From Hyphomicrobiales bacterium (GTDB lineage: Bacteria > Pseudomonadota > Alphaproteobacteria > Rhizobiales > Xanthobacteraceae), in assembly GCA_027307405.1 (NCBI GenBank), contig DAHUXA010000003.1, positions 1-50,893 of the forward strand: a stretch of 50,893 nt of DNA, given 5' to 3'. The notes beneath the pieces are model-generated. The model worked only from the letters and a program-made list of their open reading frames with translations, made no database searches and was not told where the DNA came from. Positions within the stretch are counted from its first letter, which is position 1. Every line of letters starts with the position of its first letter. Both the position numbers and the translations under genes were made by a program. This document shows positions 49,686 through 50,893 of the stretch, piece after piece.

Positions 49686-50368
49686 CATCACCATCGAAAA
49701 CGTGAATGCCGCCTACGGCGCTGTGCGGGTGATCGAGGATGTCTCGATCAACGTGAAAGCGGGCGAAACCGTCGCTCTGCTTGGAACCAATGGCAACGGC
49801 AAAAGCACGTTGATGAAGTGCGTGATGGGCATCGTTCGTCCAACGGCTGGTCGTATCGTTGCCGAAATTGATGGTGAAAAACACAATCTGATCGGTCTGA
49901 GTACCGAGCAGATCGTTGATCTCGGGATCGCGCTTGTGCCAGAGGGGCGCCGGTTGTTCCCGAAGTTGACCGTCGAAGAAAATCTGCTGCTCGGTGCTTT
50001 CCGCGCCAAGGCGCGCGCGCAGATCAAGACCAATCTCGACTTCGCTTTCGAGGCTTTTCCGCGTCTCGCCGAGCGCCGGCGAGCTGGCGCTTGCACGCGC
50101 GCTGATGCTGGCGCCGCGTATCCTTCTGGTGGATGAGCCTTCGGTTGGCTTGGCGCCACTATTGGTCGCCCGCACCATCGATGCCATCAAACAACTCAAA
50201 GACCACTACCAACTCACGGTACTTATGGCCGAGCAAAATTTTACCCAAGCCATCCGCATCGCCGACCGCGGCTATGTCATCGTGCACGGCAAGATCGCCT
50301 TCGAGGGCCGCTCCGCCGACGAACTCAACAATAACGATTTGATCCGGCAATTCTATTTGGGGATGTAA
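49675..50368 (+). pseudogene. Broken LIV-type ATPase 2 of system 3 (LivF-like), frameshifted with loss of the signature motif
   Basis: The N-terminal part (49675 to about 50080, TTG start with GAGGG six bases upstream) has Walker A GTNGNGKST and the LivF pattern up to FPRLAERR. At about 50080 the reading frame changes by one base and the C-terminal part continues as ELALARALMLAPRILLVDEPSVGL (Walker B) to the stop at 50368. The C-loop with LSGGQ that should lie between the two is missing: roughly ten to fifteen codons plus an uneven base count were deleted. Short GCCGAGC/GGCGAGC repeats at the junction suggest slippage. As read, neither frame gives a working ATPase. A sequencing or assembly error remains possible; the same gene in the other two systems is intact. 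Confidence 0.9.
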
Positions 50369-50378
50369 TGGTGCGCGC

Positions 50379-50414
50379 CATTCCGGGGTGCGCCGAAGGC
50401 GCGAACCGGGAATG
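50379..50414. repeat. Dispersed palindromic repeat after the third system
   Basis: Outer arms CATTCCGGGG and ACCGGGAATG pair with one bulge. The inner stem GCGCC/GGCGC is perfect over a GAA loop. This is the widespread intergenic palindrome of Hyphomicrobiales. It lies between the broken LivF-like gene and the terminator at 50425. Confidence 0.75.
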
Positions 50415-50424
50415 ACAAACAAAC

Positions 50425-50458
50425 AAAAACGGCGCAGGGTGCTCCCCGCGCCGTTTTT
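50425..50458. terminator. Bidirectional terminator between convergent genes
   Basis: The stem ACGGCGC/GCGCCGT (50429-50435 and 50448-50454) extends through a GGG/CCC pairing after one mismatch. It is flanked by AAAAA on the left and TTTTT on the right, so it can serve both strands. It separates the LivF-like remnant from the convergent binding-protein gene. Confidence 0.9.
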
Positions 50459-50480
50459 AGTTTTACCGCGAAGATCTAAA

Positions 50481-50893
50481 TCACTTCGCCTTCTCGTAGG
50501 GATAGATCACCTTGCCGGTCGCCAATTCCTTCGGCGTCAGCACGGTCTGGTAGCCCATGCCCTTCCAGGTTTCCAGACCGGCACCCTCTTTGATGCCGTG
50601 ATACTGCACCTGCATCATGCCGGACTTGGTCCATTCGCCACCCGGGCCGTAGCTCCAGTCGCCCATGATGGTCTTGTGCGTACCTTTGCGCAGGGCCTCG
50701 GCGACCTTGTCGTCCTCGACACTCTTGGCAGCGTTTACAGCTTCACCCAGTAAGTTGATGTAGGCGTAGCCCCACCCGCCGAGATAGTAGCCGAGCGGAT
50801 CGACGCCTTCGGCCCCAGCGCGCGCCTGATACTTTTTGAAGAACTCAGCGGCCGGCGCCATCATCTTGTCCGAGGGCACCCAGGTTTCGTAGT
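50481..50893 (-). CDS. ABC transporter substrate-binding protein, C-terminal part (runs off the window)
   Basis: The visible 137 or so residues are the C-terminal end of a type I periplasmic binding protein of the LIV family. They include DPLGYYLGGWGYAYINLLGE, DDKVAEALRKGTHKTIMGD and the ending LTPKELATGKVIYPYEKAK. The frame is open to the window edge (YETWVPSDK precedes the GTG at 50879, which is internal). It is not close to the system 1 or 2 binding proteins. It could serve system 3, although it is transcribed in the opposite direction. Confidence 0.88.
   Translation of the reverse strand, partial: YETWVPSDKMMAPAAEFFKKYQARAGAEGVDPLGYYLGGWGYAYINLLGEAVNAAKSVEDDKVAEALRKGTHKTIMGDWSYGPGGEWTKSGMMQVQYHGIKEGAGLETWKGMGYQTVLTPKELATGKVIYPYEKAK

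Noticed and set aside
1-50893. CRISPR arrays, tRNA or rRNA genes, insertion sequences, prophage and toxin-antitoxin genes
   Set aside because: No spaced direct repeats, no cloverleaf-like or rRNA sequence, and no transposase, integrase or toxin motif was seen on either strand.

Overview
The window is high-GC chromosomal DNA from an alphaproteobacterium, most likely Hyphomicrobiales of the Bradyrhizobium/Rhodopseudomonas/Xanthobacteraceae kind. Three things point there: an imuA-imuB-dnaE2 mutasome cassette behind an alphaproteobacterial LexA box (GAAC-N7-GAAC), small dispersed palindromic repeats of the type common in that order, and a great excess of LIV-type (branched-chain amino acid/aromatic acid) ABC transporters beside catabolic oxidoreductases. 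No rRNA, tRNA, CRISPR, phage or insertion sequence was seen. The species call is inference.

Layout. 1-3.4 kb: FMN 2-hydroxyacid oxidase, cyanase, a hydrolase-OsmC fusion and a small conserved protein. 3.4-9.3 kb: the SOS mutagenesis cassette. 9.3-11.5 kb: two tandem paralogous exported proteins downstream of aroE. 11.7-17.2 kb: a D-2-hydroxyacid dehydrogenase, then a molybdenum hydroxylase operon (FAD subunit, 2Fe-2S subunit, HD-domain protein, Mo subunit). 17.2-21.5 kb: dienelactone-hydrolase-like protein, cyclase-family hydrolase, and a coupled HisD-like dehydrogenase/SDR pair. 21.5-27.2 kb: a minus-strand operon of an M24-fold protein, a two-domain ATP-grasp/His phosphotransferase, a D-2-hydroxyacid dehydrogenase and a leaderless solute-binding protein, with a divergent LysR regulator and a palindromic candidate operator. 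27.5-33.98 kb: an unknown membrane protein, a minus-strand operon (3-hydroxyisobutyrate-dehydrogenase-like, GlcG-like, zeta-GST-like, Gfo/Idh/MocA), a second 3-hydroxyisobutyrate-type dehydrogenase and a CocE-type hydrolase. 34.1-50.9 kb: three LIV-type ABC systems. Two are complete, with paralogous binding proteins. The third has a broken second ATPase gene and a convergent binding-protein gene that runs off the window. An amidohydrolase/decarboxylase, a FAD aromatic monooxygenase and a cupin-like protein sit between systems two and three.

The general picture is a scavenging and catabolic region. LIV-type transporters probably import small organic acids or aromatic/heterocyclic acids, and the Mo hydroxylase, flavin monooxygenase, amidohydrolase, glutathione-dependent isomerase-like protein and many NAD(P)-linked hydroxyacid dehydrogenases would break them down. 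Substrates cannot be read from the sequence.

The best candidates for something undescribed are the LysR-linked operon at 21.5-26.1 kb (an ATP-grasp/His phosphotransferase with no acceptor domain, next to an M24 protein with a metal-ligand Asp replaced by Cys) and the HD-domain protein inside the molybdenum hydroxylase operon. The third LIV system is notable because its livF-type gene has lost the ABC signature motif in a frameshifting deletion.
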